Part shown: positions 18,662 to 27,540 of the stretch, piece by piece
How positions within the stretch are numbered: position 1 is the first letter of the stretch
Layout: each line of letters opens with the position of its first letter
Assembly: GCF_000744605.1 (NCBI RefSeq)
Contig: NZ_JQMG01000001.1
Coordinates: 2,418,001-2,482,000 of the forward strand
Length of the DNA: 64,000 nucleotides
Source of the DNA: Methylotenera sp. L2L1
GTDB taxonomy: Bacteria; Pseudomonadota; Gammaproteobacteria; Burkholderiales; Methylophilaceae
Direction: 5' to 3'
The notes under the pieces: model-generated
The model's input: the letters and a program-made list of their open reading frames with translations, nothing else
Told to the model about the DNA's origin: nothing
Databases searched by the model: none
Program-made: the position numbers and the translations under genes

Positions 18662-18695
18662 AAGCTAATTGATAAATTCAATCATCAATTAGCTT
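18662..18695. other. Hairpin in the bamB-der spacer
   Basis: AAGCTAATTGAT (18662-18673) pairs perfectly with ATCAATTAGCTT (18684-18695), loop of 10. The T-rich tail (AATTAATTTTTAATT) lies on the plus-strand side, so as a rho-independent terminator it would stop plus-strand (antisense) transcription, not the bamB-der message. In the message it may act as a processing or attenuation stem. Confidence 0.5.
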
Positions 18696-18743
18696 AATTA
18701 ATTTTTAATTCTAACGAAAAGCGATTACATCAAGTGAATCATA

Positions 18744-19922
18744 TTACTTAATTTGAATCGCATACAATCCGCCACCACGAGATTGCGCAAGTAAGGTGTC
18801 GCTATTAATAGCAACCATCTGCGGCATAATCGGTGTGTCATCTGTTTTAATTCTGGCAGAGAATGCACCATCTTCACGTTTGAGAAAATGAACATAACCT
18901 TCAACATCGCCTACTGCAACGCGATCACCCATTGGCAAAGGCGCGGTAAGTTGTCTATTTTTAAGTGCTGCTTGTCGCCAAAAGGTTTTACCAGTCGTGT
19001 AATCAAGTGCATAAATCGAACCGATTGCATGGGACACGTAAATACGAGCATCTTCATGACTCAATCCAGCCAGACTTGATATATCTCTATTCCAAACTAC
19101 ACGGCCTGTTGCACGATCTACTGCAGCAATGCGTCCCTGATAAGCAACGGCATACACCAAAGGCCCATCCACCATAGGTAAGCTTGTAATGTCCGCAATA
19201 CGCTCAATCTCGGTAACACCTTTAGGCTGAGCTACTGAAGCTTCCCATAGTAGCTTCCCATTATCAGCGCGAATCGCTGCTAATTTCCCACCGGCAAAAC
19301 CTGCATATACCGCGCCACCATCAACAACAAGGCCTGCACTGCTACGTAAAGTAAGTGCTGGGCTTGTACGGTCATAAACCCATTTTCTACTACCATCATC
19401 CGCGTTGATGCCATAAATGCGACTATCACCAGTACGCACAATCACCATACCATCGTAATATCTAGGCGCACTCAGCACTTCACTGCTGAGTCTTGATTTC
19501 CATTGCAATTTCCCAGCAATATCATAAGCATAGATAACGCCTTTTTGAGTGCCGACCAACACTAAACTACCGCCAACACCAACTCCACCCGTCAGTTTCT
19601 CTCCAGCATTTACATGCCATTGCTCTTTACCATTAGTGATATCCAACTTTACAACATCACCTTCAGAACTTGCTACATAGGCAAAACCAGCCTCAACTAC
19701 AGGTGAAAAATCATAATTACCCGCTGAGCTAACTTTCGATTGCCAAAGTACTTTTGCGGTAGCATTTGCTTCAAAATCAGTCAAAGGCTCTATATCCACC
19801 AGCTCTCGACCAAATACACGTTCTGACAAGTCCGTTTGAAGCTCGGTAATAGCGGTACAAGCTGGCAATAACACCAAGCTACATAAAACCAATAATAGTT
19901 TTGATTGTTTAATAAAACGCAT
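18744..19922 (-). CDS. bamB: Outer-membrane protein assembly factor BamB (YfgL) lipoprotein
   Basis: BamB is the beta-propeller lipoprotein of the BAM complex and supports delivery of beta-barrel proteins to BamA. The 392 residues start with a signal peptide and lipobox LPAC (Cys22), then eight PQQ-like propeller blades with repeating VYA...G.L.A.D...GK..W patterns, for example GKEQWHVNAGEKL, GKLLWEASVAQP and GRVVWNRDISSL. The middle PKGVTEIERIADI matches the BamA-contacting loop region of BamB. It lies 6 bp downstream of yfgM and upstream of der, the conserved order, so one transcript is likely. Confidence 0.95.
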   Translation of the reverse strand: MRFIKQSKLLLVLCSLVLLPACTAITELQTDLSERVFGRELVDIEPLTDFEANATAKVLWQSKVSSAGNYDFSPVVEAGFAYVASSEGDVVKLDITNGKEQWHVNAGEKLTGGVGVGGSLVLVGTQKGVIYAYDIAGKLQWKSRLSSEVLSAPRYYDGMVIVRTGDSRIYGINADDGSRKWVYDRTSPALTLRSSAGLVVDGGAVYAGFAGGKLAAIRADNGKLLWEASVAQPKGVTEIERIADITSLPMVDGPLVYAVAYQGRIAAVDRATGRVVWNRDISSLAGLSHEDARIYVSHAIGSIYALDYTTGKTFWRQAALKNRQLTAPLPMGDRVAVGDVEGYVHFLKREDGAFSARIKTDDTPIMPQMVAINSDTLLAQSRGGGLYAIQIK

Positions 19923-19928
19923 TAATGA

Positions 19929-20552
19929 CTAACCTAGCGAATCAAGTTTTTGTTGTGTTAAATGACGATATCTACCCTGTGCATCAAGCTTAGTAAGCGC
20001 ATGCTCATATGCAGCTTTAGCTTCGGCAGATTTACCCAGAGCAAGCAACACATCGCCTTTTAAATCAGAAAATAACCCATCAAAACCCGCATCGTGTTTT
20101 GCCTCAAGCACTTTCAAAGCAGCATCAAAGTTATTTTCTTCAGACAAAATATTTGCCAATTGCAAACTTGCGATAGCACTAACAGCGCTTTCTTTAGCAT
20201 TGCTAATCGCCCATTCCAACTGTGCTTTAGCACTTTTAATATCTTTTGCTTCGTAATTTGCTTTAGCTGCAAATACTGCTGCACGACCCGCATATGGTGT
20301 CGCACTATACTTTTCCATCAATACTGCAGATTTTGCTTGTATGGTTTTTAAATCTTTAGCATCTACAACTTGTAATGCTTGATATTCTGTAGAAGCCTCA
20401 ACAGCCTGTTTAGTTTGGTAGTATGTCCAGCCTTGATAAGCTGCATAAGCCACTAATAAACCAATGACTAGGTTACTTACCATTTTCCCGTAAGTTTTCC
20501 ACCATGCTTTTAACTCATCTAACTGCTCTTGTTCTTCTAAATCGTATGCCAT
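19929..20552 (-). CDS. YfgM-family ancillary SecYEG translocon subunit
   Basis: YfgM-type proteins are single-pass inner-membrane proteins with a periplasmic TPR domain that work with the SecYEG translocon and the chaperone PpiD. This one has 207 residues: a short acidic cytoplasmic N-terminus (DLEEQEQLDELKAWWKTYGK), one transmembrane helix at about residues 25-43, and a periplasmic alpha-helical TPR-like region (DUF2133/TPR_21). Position before bamB and der supports the call. In E. coli it directly follows hisS; here three other genes separate them. Confidence 0.9.
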   Translation of the reverse strand: MAYDLEEQEQLDELKAWWKTYGKMVSNLVIGLLVAYAAYQGWTYYQTKQAVEASTEYQALQVVDAKDLKTIQAKSAVLMEKYSATPYAGRAAVFAAKANYEAKDIKSAKAQLEWAISNAKESAVSAIASLQLANILSEENNFDAALKVLEAKHDAGFDGLFSDLKGDVLLALGKSAEAKAAYEHALTKLDAQGRYRHLTQQKLDSLG

Positions 20553-20559
20553 GCTTAGT

Positions 20560-20601
20560 CCTAATATATTTAATTCAAACCTAATGTATATTTAATTCAA
20601 A
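20560..20601. repeat. Imperfect tandem duplication upstream of yfgM
   Basis: A 20-bp unit beginning CCTAATATATTT (20560-20579) is followed at once by a 22-bp copy beginning CCTAATGTATATTT (20580-20601); both end AATTCAAA. The copies differ by an inserted GT. It lies 8 bp before the yfgM start (minus strand), so it covers the 5' leader and ribosome-binding region. Confidence 0.85.
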
Positions 20602-20635
20602 AATCTATTTTTTCTTAAACCTTATGCTTTTTATA

Positions 20636-21439
20636 TCAAGCATTCGCCACTTTTTTACCGGGAATTGCCGCCAATAAGTTCTGTGTGTACGTATGCTGAG
20701 GCTGCTCATAAATATCAGCCACTTTTCCTTGCTCAACTACCTGCCCTTGATGCATGACTACAATATCGTCTGCAATATGGCGCACCACACGTAAATCATG
20801 GCTGATAAAAATATAACTAAGTGCCATTTCTTGCTGCAACTCTTTAAGTAGCAATAATATTTGGGCTTGTATCGACACATCTAATGCGGATACAGGCTCA
20901 TCACACACCACGACCTTTGGTTGTAGCACTAACGCTCTTGCAATACCAATGCGCTGCCGCTGCCCCCCAGAAAATTCGTGCGGGTATTTTTGCATATCGG
21001 CTTCAGTTAAACCAACACGATTTAACATAGCAATCACTTTTCTTCGCCGCTCAGAGGTATCACCCAAGCTATGTATCAGCAAACCTTCACCCACCAAGTC
21101 ACCTACACGCATACGCGGATTGAGTGAAGCAAAGGGATCTTGAAACACCATCTGCAAATCTTTACGAACAGATCGAAGCGCTTCTGCATTCAATTTGGCC
21201 AGATCTTTTCCAGAGAAAATTACTTCTCCGCTATCAATGGATTGCAATTGTAACAGACATCTCGCTAAGGTGGATTTGCCACTGCCAGATTCGCCGACAA
21301 CTGCCAACGTTTTACCTGTGCGCAGCTTGATACTCACATCATTTAAAGCCTTTACCTGACTTTTACCAAAACCAAACCGACCACTACGCTGCGTGTAGGT
21401 CTTAATTAAATGACTGGCTTCTAAAATATATTCGCTCAT
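20636..21439 (-). CDS. Oligopeptide-type ABC transporter ATP-binding protein (DppF/OppF-like)
   Basis: This ABC ATPase of the peptide/nickel import class has 267 residues. Walker A is GESGSGKST, the Q-loop lies in MVFQDPFASLNPRM, the signature is FSGGQRQR, Walker B is VVCDEPVSALD, and the H-switch is FISHD. The C-terminus (YTQNLLAAIP) is the OppF-type tail. It overlaps the partner ATPase gene by 4 bp (21436-21439). Together the two resemble the halves of the fused E. coli YejF. No permease or substrate-binding protein gene lies in this window, so substrate and even transport direction are open. Confidence 0.9.
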   Translation of the reverse strand: MSEYILEASHLIKTYTQRSGRFGFGKSQVKALNDVSIKLRTGKTLAVVGESGSGKSTLARCLLQLQSIDSGEVIFSGKDLAKLNAEALRSVRKDLQMVFQDPFASLNPRMRVGDLVGEGLLIHSLGDTSERRRKVIAMLNRVGLTEADMQKYPHEFSGGQRQRIGIARALVLQPKVVVCDEPVSALDVSIQAQILLLLKELQQEMALSYIFISHDLRVVRHIADDIVVMHQGQVVEQGKVADIYEQPQHTYTQNLLAAIPGKKVANA

Positions 21440-22329
21440 ATTGCAGCACCAGACGCTGGTGTATTATTTTCTGGCAACCAAGCGTAATCAATTGGTTTTA
21501 AATCTTTTTTACCTTCGGCATCAGGTACACAAGCAAGCAAGGCCTTAGTATAAGGATGCTGGGGGTTACTTAACACCTGCTCTTTACTGCCAGCCTCAAC
21601 AATTTCGCCTCTGAACATCACCACTACATTATCAGCAATATCGGCCACCACGCCAAAATCATGCGTAATAAACAGCATTCCCATATTCATGCGGGTTTTT
21701 AGCTCATCCAGTAAATTCAATATCTGTGCCTGAACCGTCACATCTAACGCAGTAGTAGGCTCATCTGCAATCAGCAAGCGCGGCTCGCAAGCAATGCTCA
21801 TCGCAATCATCACACGCTGACGCTGCCCACCAGATAACTCATCTGGGTAGCTACCAGCACGGCTAGACGGAATACCCACCATTTCCAGCAAAGCTGCAAC
21901 TCTGGCCTTTAATACTTCGCCTTTTAAACCCAAGTGCGTAGTCAAACTTTCACCAATTTGATAACCGACGGTAAGCACAGGATTTAGTGATGTCATCGGC
22001 TCCTGAAAAATCATGGCAATCTTCGCACCACGGATTTTTTGCAGCGCTTTCTCACTTAACAATGCAATATCTTGCACTCCTGACTCTGTATCGTTAAACA
22101 ATACGTTGCCACTTGTCAGTTGTAATTGCTGAGATAACAAACCCATGACCGACAGTGCTGTAAGGCTTTTACCACTGCCAGACTCGCCTACCACACAAGT
22201 GGTCTTACCGGCCTCAATCGTAAAACTTACATCATTGACCAATAAACGCGATGGAGATTTCTTAGGCGAAATACTGACATGCTGAAGCTGCAGTAAGGGC
22301 TGAACTGTATTAATCGGATTTGTCATCAT
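21436..22329 (-). CDS. Oligopeptide-type ABC transporter ATP-binding protein (DppD/OppD-like)
   Basis: This is the partner ATPase, 297 residues. Walker A GESGSGKS, Q-loop MIFQEPMTSLNP, signature LSGGQRQR, Walker B LLIADEPTTALD and H-switch FITHD are all intact. The end (YTKALLACVPD) is the segment that precedes the usual Cys-rich OppD tail; that iron-sulfur tail is reduced to a single Cys. The start codon directly abuts the SIMPL stop (22330), and the stop overlaps the next ATPase, so the three genes are tightly coupled. A second ATG lies one codon in. Function as importer ATPase with permeases encoded elsewhere is an inference. Confidence 0.9.
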   Translation of the reverse strand: MMTNPINTVQPLLQLQHVSISPKKSPSRLLVNDVSFTIEAGKTTCVVGESGSGKSLTALSVMGLLSQQLQLTSGNVLFNDTESGVQDIALLSEKALQKIRGAKIAMIFQEPMTSLNPVLTVGYQIGESLTTHLGLKGEVLKARVAALLEMVGIPSSRAGSYPDELSGGQRQRVMIAMSIACEPRLLIADEPTTALDVTVQAQILNLLDELKTRMNMGMLFITHDFGVVADIADNVVVMFRGEIVEAGSKEQVLSNPQHPYTKALLACVPDAEGKKDLKPIDYAWLPENNTPASGAAI

Positions 22330-23082
22330 TTATTCAATGCTATAGACAATAGTCACAACAACGCGAGCAGTTTTGTCGATGGTAGATTTATCGTAAACAC
22401 CACCGTAACTATCATCGCCTGCATCACCTCCTACAGGCAAAATATAAAATGCACCTTGCGAAGCAGACTTCATCACCCCTACTTTTACACCATCTTGTTT
22501 GACAAACTCAGTGGCACGACTACGTGCATTTTTTGTAGCGGCAGCGATTAACGACATCTTAATATTCTCTAAATCACTGACCAAGTATGATGGGGCTCTG
22601 GCAGTGACAGGGTGGTTTTCTGCACGTAGTTGCAATAAGGCTTTATTAGCATTGGTGATTTTGTTTAAATCTTTAGTCACCACTCGAATCGTTTGATACG
22701 CATCGAAACCATTTTGTACTTGTCGTGGCATGTCTTTAATAAACACTTCGTCATAATGCGGATTCAATGTCGCAATGTCAGCACTCCAAGTTTTAGCATC
22801 CAGCCCTTGTGCCTCCAAGAATATTTCTACCACTTCTCGCTCTATCGCCAACTTATCTAAGGCGGCTGCTTGCGTAGGTTGCGTAACCCCAACACTCAAC
22901 TCCCATTCGGCACTATCGGCTTTAATTGGTTTTTCAGCTAAGCCTTTTACTGTAATCGACTGTTGGCCAGACATCGCCCGCTTACCCTGCACGCCCAAAA
23001 TGAATGCCGCAGCAGACATGCCAATTGCCAAAAAGATACCCAATGCAACCATCGCTTTAAACAAATTATTTTGCTCATTCAT
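22330..23082 (-). CDS. SIMPL-domain (DUF541) membrane-anchored protein
   Basis: This 250-residue protein has one N-terminal transmembrane anchor (residues about 8-30) and a periplasmic SIMPL/DUF541 domain (from about residue 42, ITVKGLAEKPIKAD, to the terminal TARVVVTIVYSIE). SIMPL proteins include YggE, linked to oxidative-stress tolerance, and BP26 of Brucella, which forms channel-like rings; the biochemical role is not settled. The stop directly adjoins the ABC ATPase start, so it is cotranscribed with the two ATPases. It stands 37 bp after hisS. The stretch DAGDDSYGGVYD near the C-terminus looks like a flexible loop. Confidence 0.88.
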   Translation of the reverse strand: MNEQNNLFKAMVALGIFLAIGMSAAAFILGVQGKRAMSGQQSITVKGLAEKPIKADSAEWELSVGVTQPTQAAALDKLAIEREVVEIFLEAQGLDAKTWSADIATLNPHYDEVFIKDMPRQVQNGFDAYQTIRVVTKDLNKITNANKALLQLRAENHPVTARAPSYLVSDLENIKMSLIAAATKNARSRATEFVKQDGVKVGVMKSASQGAFYILPVGGDAGDDSYGGVYDKSTIDKTARVVVTIVYSIE

Positions 23083-23119
23083 TGGGAGTACCTTTAAATT
23101 AGTTATTTAAATGTTGAGC

Positions 23120-24385
23120 TTAATTAGCCGTTAAATACTCAATCGCAGCCTCAACGCTAAACTTCTGCTGCTCACCTTTCACCGTGACTAACATCGGTTT
23201 TAATGTTACCTGATTGTTAGCTACTTCATCATCACCCAATATCAATGCATACTTGGCATGGCTTCTATCTGCTTTTTTCATTTGTGACTTAAAGCTGCCA
23301 CCGCCAGCGTGTAGTACCACTTGAATATTAGCATTGCGCAACTGCTCAGCAATCGTAAAGGCCGCATTTTCCGCTTGCTCACCAACGTTGACAAGATACA
23401 CATCGGGTGCATCATCTGCCTGAATACCATACTCTTGCATCAATAAGAACACACGCTCTAAACCAATGCCAAAACCACATGCAGGCGTTGCATCGCCACC
23501 TAGACGTTCAACTAAGGTGTCATAGCGGCCACCACCAGCAATTGTTCCTTGCGCGCCTAGCTTAGTTGTCACCCACTCAAACACCGTGCGGTTATAGTAA
23601 TCTAAACCACGGACCAAACGCGGATTAATCGTGTAAGTCACGCCAGCATCGCTAAGTCTTTTACACAGACCCTCAAAATGTGCACGAGTTTCAACACCCA
23701 AACAATCAATCAGCTTAGGCGCATTTTCACACATGACTTGCATGCGTGGATTTTTAGTATCCAAAATACGTAATGGATTAGTGTGCAAGCGGCGCTTAGC
23801 ATCTTCATCTAGCAAGTCAGCATATTGCTCAAAGTAAGCAATCAATACATTACGATACTCAGCGCGCTCATGCGCATCGCCAATACTGTTGATTTGCAGT
23901 TCTACCTCTTGAATCCCAAGTTCACGCCATAATCTAGCCAACAGCACAATTTGTTCTGCATCTACTTCTGGCGTATCAAACCCAAAAGCTTCAACACCAA
24001 TTTGATGAAATTGCCGCTGACGTCCTTTTTGCACATTTTCGTGACGGAACATCGCACCGGTGTACCATAAACGCTGTGGACCATTGTAAGTAAGGTTATG
24101 CTCAACAACAGCACGCACGCAGCCGGCGGTTCCTTCTGGACGTAACGTGAGTTTGTCACCGTTAAGCGCGTCTTCCCATGCGTACATTTCTTTTTCTACA
24201 ATGTCGGTATGCTCACCAACACTGCGCACAAATAGCTCTGTAGGCTCAACTAAAGGCATGCGGATATTTTTATATCCATACTGTGCCAATACGCGACGTG
24301 CAGTGTCTTCAAGTTTGAACCATAAAGGCGTAGCCTCAGGCAGAATGTCGTAAAAACCTTTAATGCTTTGAAATTTGTTACTCAT
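23120..24385 (-). CDS. hisS: Histidyl-tRNA synthetase
   Basis: HisS is a class II aminoacyl-tRNA synthetase that charges tRNA-His. The 421 residues contain motif 1 near residues 35-60, motif 2 in MFRHENVQKGRQRQFHQIGVE (residues about 113-133), the histidine-specific motifs LVRGLDYYNRTVFEW and GGGRYD, motif 3 in GFGIGLERV, and a C-terminal anticodon-binding domain. All usual catalytic residues appear intact. It belongs to the rodZ-ispG-hisS row conserved in proteobacteria, 23 bp after ispG. Confidence 0.97.
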   Translation of the reverse strand: MSNKFQSIKGFYDILPEATPLWFKLEDTARRVLAQYGYKNIRMPLVEPTELFVRSVGEHTDIVEKEMYAWEDALNGDKLTLRPEGTAGCVRAVVEHNLTYNGPQRLWYTGAMFRHENVQKGRQRQFHQIGVEAFGFDTPEVDAEQIVLLARLWRELGIQEVELQINSIGDAHERAEYRNVLIAYFEQYADLLDEDAKRRLHTNPLRILDTKNPRMQVMCENAPKLIDCLGVETRAHFEGLCKRLSDAGVTYTINPRLVRGLDYYNRTVFEWVTTKLGAQGTIAGGGRYDTLVERLGGDATPACGFGIGLERVFLLMQEYGIQADDAPDVYLVNVGEQAENAAFTIAEQLRNANIQVVLHAGGGSFKSQMKKADRSHAKYALILGDDEVANNQVTLKPMLVTVKGEQQKFSVEAAIEYLTAN

Positions 24386-24408
24386 GAACTTTATATTATT
24401 GCCTATTA

Positions 24409-25710
24409 TTAATTGACTACTTGTATTGGTATCGTTTTTTGCACAGTTGCCAAGCGTAACTTGCCACCTTCAGCATAGTTTTTTTGCACGTAAGCTTCCA
24501 CAATCGCTTGGAACTCCTCAGCGATATGGTCGCCTTTCAGTGTGACGGTTTTTTCACCGTCCACAAACACCGGCGCTACTGGCACTTCACCGGTGCCCGG
24601 TAAGCTAATGCCAACATTGGCTAATTTAGATTCACCAGGGCCATTCACCACGCAACCCATCACAGCCACACTCATGTTCTCAACACCTGTATACGCATCA
24701 CGCCAAATCGGCATTTGATTACGCAGATAAGTTTGAATTTGCATGGCAAGTTCTTGGAAATAAGTGGAAGTGGTGCGCCCACACCCTGGGCAAGCAGTCA
24801 CCAGCGGTGTAAATGATCGAATACCCATGGTTTGCAGAATTTCCTGGGCTACCACGACTTCTTTAGTGCGCGACTCATTAGGTTCTGGCGTTAATGAAAC
24901 TCTAATCGTATTACCAATGCCCTGTTGCAATAACAAAGCCAAAGCAGCGGTAGAAGCAACGATGCCTTTAGAGCCCATGCCGGCTTCTGTGAGTCCTAAA
25001 TGCAGAGGGTAATCACTACGGCTTGCAAGCTCTGTGTAAACTTTCACTAAGTCTTGTACATCACTCACCTTGCAGGAAATGATGATTTGATTTGGAGATA
25101 ACCCTAACGCTACCGCCTGCTCAGCACTTTCAAGTGCTGACTGTATTAAGGCCTCACGCATTAAAGCATCGGCAGTTAGCGGCTCTGCCAGCTTGGCATT
25201 ATCATCCATCATCTGCGCCATTTTGGCTTGATCGAGGCTACCCCAGTTAACACCGATACGCACAGCCTTTTTATAATGAATGGCTGCTTCAATCATTGCA
25301 GCAAACTGCTCATCGCGCTTTGAGCCCTTACCTACATTACCTGGATTAATGCGGTATTTTGCTAAAGATTCAGCACAATCAGGGTATTGAGCCAGCAACT
25401 TATGTCCGTTGTAATGAAAATCCCCAACCAGCGGCACATTACAACCTAACTTATCTAAGCCACGACGAATATTACCGACTTGTGCTGCCGCTTCAGGAGA
25501 GTTAACTGTAATACGTACAACCTCAGAACCTGCCTGCCATAATTCATACACTTGCTTGATAGTGGCATCAGCATCAGCGGTATCTGTATTGGTCATACTC
25601 TGCACGACTACGGGTGATGGTAATGTATTTAACAAACCTCCACCTACAGGCACATGACCAACCATCACTTGTAAAGTGTTACGGGCTTTATTTTGCATAA
25701 ACAAACTCAA
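24409..25710 (-). CDS. ispG: (E)-4-hydroxy-3-methylbut-2-enyl-diphosphate synthase IspG
   Basis: IspG converts MEcPP to HMBPP in the MEP pathway of isoprenoid synthesis, using a [4Fe-4S] cluster. The 433 residues show the TIM-barrel start ([14 protein letters not shown]), the GVNWGSL motif, and the C-terminal cluster Cys residues in [10 protein letters not shown] and [11 protein letters not shown]. The inserted middle segment is that of the proteobacterial form. I took the TTG at 25710 as start because GGAG, which overlaps the end of rodZ, lies 6 bases upstream. The next ATG (25698) lies 18 bases from that site and has no other. Translational coupling to rodZ is likely. Confidence 0.95.
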   Translation of the reverse strand: MSLFMQNKARNTLQVMVGHVPVGGGLLNTLPSPVVVQSMTNTDTADADATIKQVYELWQAGSEVVRITVNSPEAAAQVGNIRRGLDKLGCNVPLVGDFHYNGHKLLAQYPDCAESLAKYRINPGNVGKGSKRDEQFAAMIEAAIHYKKAVRIGVNWGSLDQAKMAQMMDDNAKLAEPLTADALMREALIQSALESAEQAVALGLSPNQIIISCKVSDVQDLVKVYTELASRSDYPLHLGLTEAGMGSKGIVASTAALALLLQQGIGNTIRVSLTPEPNESRTKEVVVAQEILQTMGIRSFTPLVTACPGCGRTTSTYFQELAMQIQTYLRNQMPIWRDAYTGVENMSVAVMGCVVNGPGESKLANVGISLPGTGEVPVAPVFVDGEKTVTLKGDHIAEEFQAIVEAYVQKNYAEGGKLRLATVQKTIPIQVVN

Positions 25711-25713
25711 TGA

Positions 25714-26724
25714 CTACTCCAAACTAATACGTGCAATATTGTTTCGAGTGTATCCAGCCAAATCTACAGCTTGTCCTGAAACATTAACTGTTGCGGCTTT
25801 CGCATTACCGATAATCACATTAAATGGTGGTTGAAAGCTAAGCACTTGCGTATCGCCAGTGCGTAATGTGCTTTCATAAAGCACTTGACCAGCTTTATCA
25901 CTGACACGCACCCAGGTTTCCTCTGTCACTGTCATGCTCACTTTTTTTGCAGCTAAGGCAGGTGCTCTAGGCTCAGCTTTGAGTTGAGGCTCTGGTTTAA
26001 TTTGGGGCTCAACTTTAGCTGGCACCACAGGAGCTTGCACCGCAGGCACTGCAGCAATCGCTGGTGTAGCTTGTGGAGTGGGCACAATAGCTGGCTGGGT
26101 CGGCTGATTAATGACAGGCTGATTAATAATAGCAGCGTCAGTTGCAGGCAGTGGCGCTTCCTCAAATTGACGCTCAGCGGCTGGTAAAGCAACTTCAGGC
26201 AACGGCATTTCTAAAGAGTTTTGTGCTTCCGCTGGCTGATCTACCGCCAGTGTAGTCTCTTTTTGCACTTCATTTTCTGGCAACTTGAACTGGTCTGGCA
26301 AATACTCAAGGTACACAAACCACGCTAGTAAAAATAATAAAACCAGAATGCTGCCTAAAATATAAATAAGCCAAGGCTGATTGTCTTTAGTTAACTGCAC
26401 TGGTTGCATTGATGCATTAACGCCCAAGTGACTTGGTGACTGTGTTGGCGATAATTGACGATAAATATCTAATAATGGCGCCGCGTCTATATCTAGTAAT
26501 CGCGCATAATTGCGGATAAAACCGCGTGTAATCATCGCGTCCGGCAACAAGTCAAAGGCATCACGTTCCAGTGCGTCAACTTGCTTAACACTGTAACGTA
26601 AGCTATCTGACACGTCTTGTTGTGACAACTTCTTTTCATTTCTAGCGGCCTGTAAAATTGCACCTAAAGACGCACCCACTGAAGCGTCTGCGCTTACCTC
26701 TTCAACCTGTTGTGTATCTGTCAT
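25714..26724 (-). CDS. rodZ: RodZ-like cytoskeletal/helix-turn-helix membrane protein
   Basis: RodZ links the MreB cytoskeleton to the cell-wall elongation machinery. The 336 residues have the family layout: a cytoplasmic Xre-type helix-turn-helix (residues about 15-85, LSQQDVSDSLRYSVKQVDALE), one transmembrane helix (about 132-152), a low-complexity Pro/Ala/Gln/Glu linker (about 160-250), and a C-terminal periplasmic DUF4115 beta domain (VTEETWVRVSDKAGQVLYE). The position directly before ispG is the conserved rodZ-ispG arrangement. The linker contains short near-repeats (KPEPQLKAEP) and is probably length-variable among strains. Confidence 0.9.
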   Translation of the reverse strand: MTDTQQVEEVSADASVGASLGAILQAARNEKKLSQQDVSDSLRYSVKQVDALERDAFDLLPDAMITRGFIRNYARLLDIDAAPLLDIYRQLSPTQSPSHLGVNASMQPVQLTKDNQPWLIYILGSILVLLFLLAWFVYLEYLPDQFKLPENEVQKETTLAVDQPAEAQNSLEMPLPEVALPAAERQFEEAPLPATDAAIINQPVINQPTQPAIVPTPQATPAIAAVPAVQAPVVPAKVEPQIKPEPQLKAEPRAPALAAKKVSMTVTEETWVRVSDKAGQVLYESTLRTGDTQVLSFQPPFNVIIGNAKAATVNVSGQAVDLAGYTRNNIARISLE

Positions 26725-26726
26725 TA

Positions 26727-27524
26727 TTAATTTCCACTCTGTAACAACTTAGCCTGCTCTGAATCTGGGTATTGACGTCTTAGCTCAAGCGCATAACTTG
26801 ACTCATCATCTCGATCACCTAGCACACGCGCAACTCTGACAGACAACCATAACAACTCAGGTCCTGGTCTGCTTAGCATTGCATTCTGTAACGTGAGTTT
26901 TGCGCTGGCTGCATCATTTCGATTAAATTGGATTAGTGCAAGCTGATACGCTGCAGAGTGAAACAAAGGCTCAATTTGCAAAGCGCGCTGAAAATAGACT
27001 TCTGCATTTCGTGTATCTTGCTTACGTAACGAACAGATACCCGCGTTGGTATAAGCCATTGCTGGTGTTGCATACAGTGGATTTTTTACTGCGGCCATAA
27101 ACTCTTTAATCGACTCATCGATTCGACCACGTGAACACAAAAAACTACCAAAATTATTGTGTGATTCTGAGTTATTAGGCTCAATTTGTATTGCTTGCTT
27201 GAAGTTTTTTTCAGCCAATGTATCTTGACCAAGTGCTGAGTGCACTAAACCTAAGCCGTTGTAAGCTAAACCAAAAGTTGGATCAATTTTAGTCGCGATA
27301 GTAAACTCATCTAACGCCACTTCGAAATTTCTCTGTTGAAAATAAACAGAGCCTAAATCGCTATGCGCGCGAGCGCGTGCTTTTAAATTATCGACATCGT
27401 ACGCTTGCTGTTGCTGCGTTGCACAAGCACCCACAAAGAAAGTAAGTAAGAAAATAAAACCTAATTGACGATTAAAAAATTTAACAGACCCAAATTGCCG
27501 AGTAAGTAACTGTATCAAATTCAT
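26727..27524 (-). CDS. pilW: Type IV pilus biogenesis/stability lipoprotein PilW (PilF)
   Basis: PilW/PilF is a TPR lipoprotein that lets the pilus secretin PilQ multimerise in the outer membrane. This protein has 265 residues with a lipobox VGAC (Cys34) after a rather long N-terminal lead, and about six TPR units with the usual A..F..G...L...A.......P pattern, for example LDEFTIATKIDPTFGLAYNG. It lies between rlmN and rodZ, the position of pilF/pilW in many beta- and gammaproteobacteria, and starts 16 bp after rlmN. Its presence implies type IV pili, although no other pil gene is in view. Confidence 0.92.
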   Translation of the reverse strand: MNLIQLLTRQFGSVKFFNRQLGFIFLLTFFVGACATQQQQAYDVDNLKARARAHSDLGSVYFQQRNFEVALDEFTIATKIDPTFGLAYNGLGLVHSALGQDTLAEKNFKQAIQIEPNNSESHNNFGSFLCSRGRIDESIKEFMAAVKNPLYATPAMAYTNAGICSLRKQDTRNAEVYFQRALQIEPLFHSAAYQLALIQFNRNDAASAKLTLQNAMLSRPGPELLWLSVRVARVLGDRDDESSYALELRRQYPDSEQAKLLQSGN

Positions 27525-27540
27525 TTAACATTCACCTCAT

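Noticed and set aside
20636-22329. One frameshifted double ABC ATPase (YejF-like) instead of two genes
   Set aside because: Both open frames are complete with own starts and a normal 4-bp ATGA overlap; each half has all motifs, so two genes are more likely.
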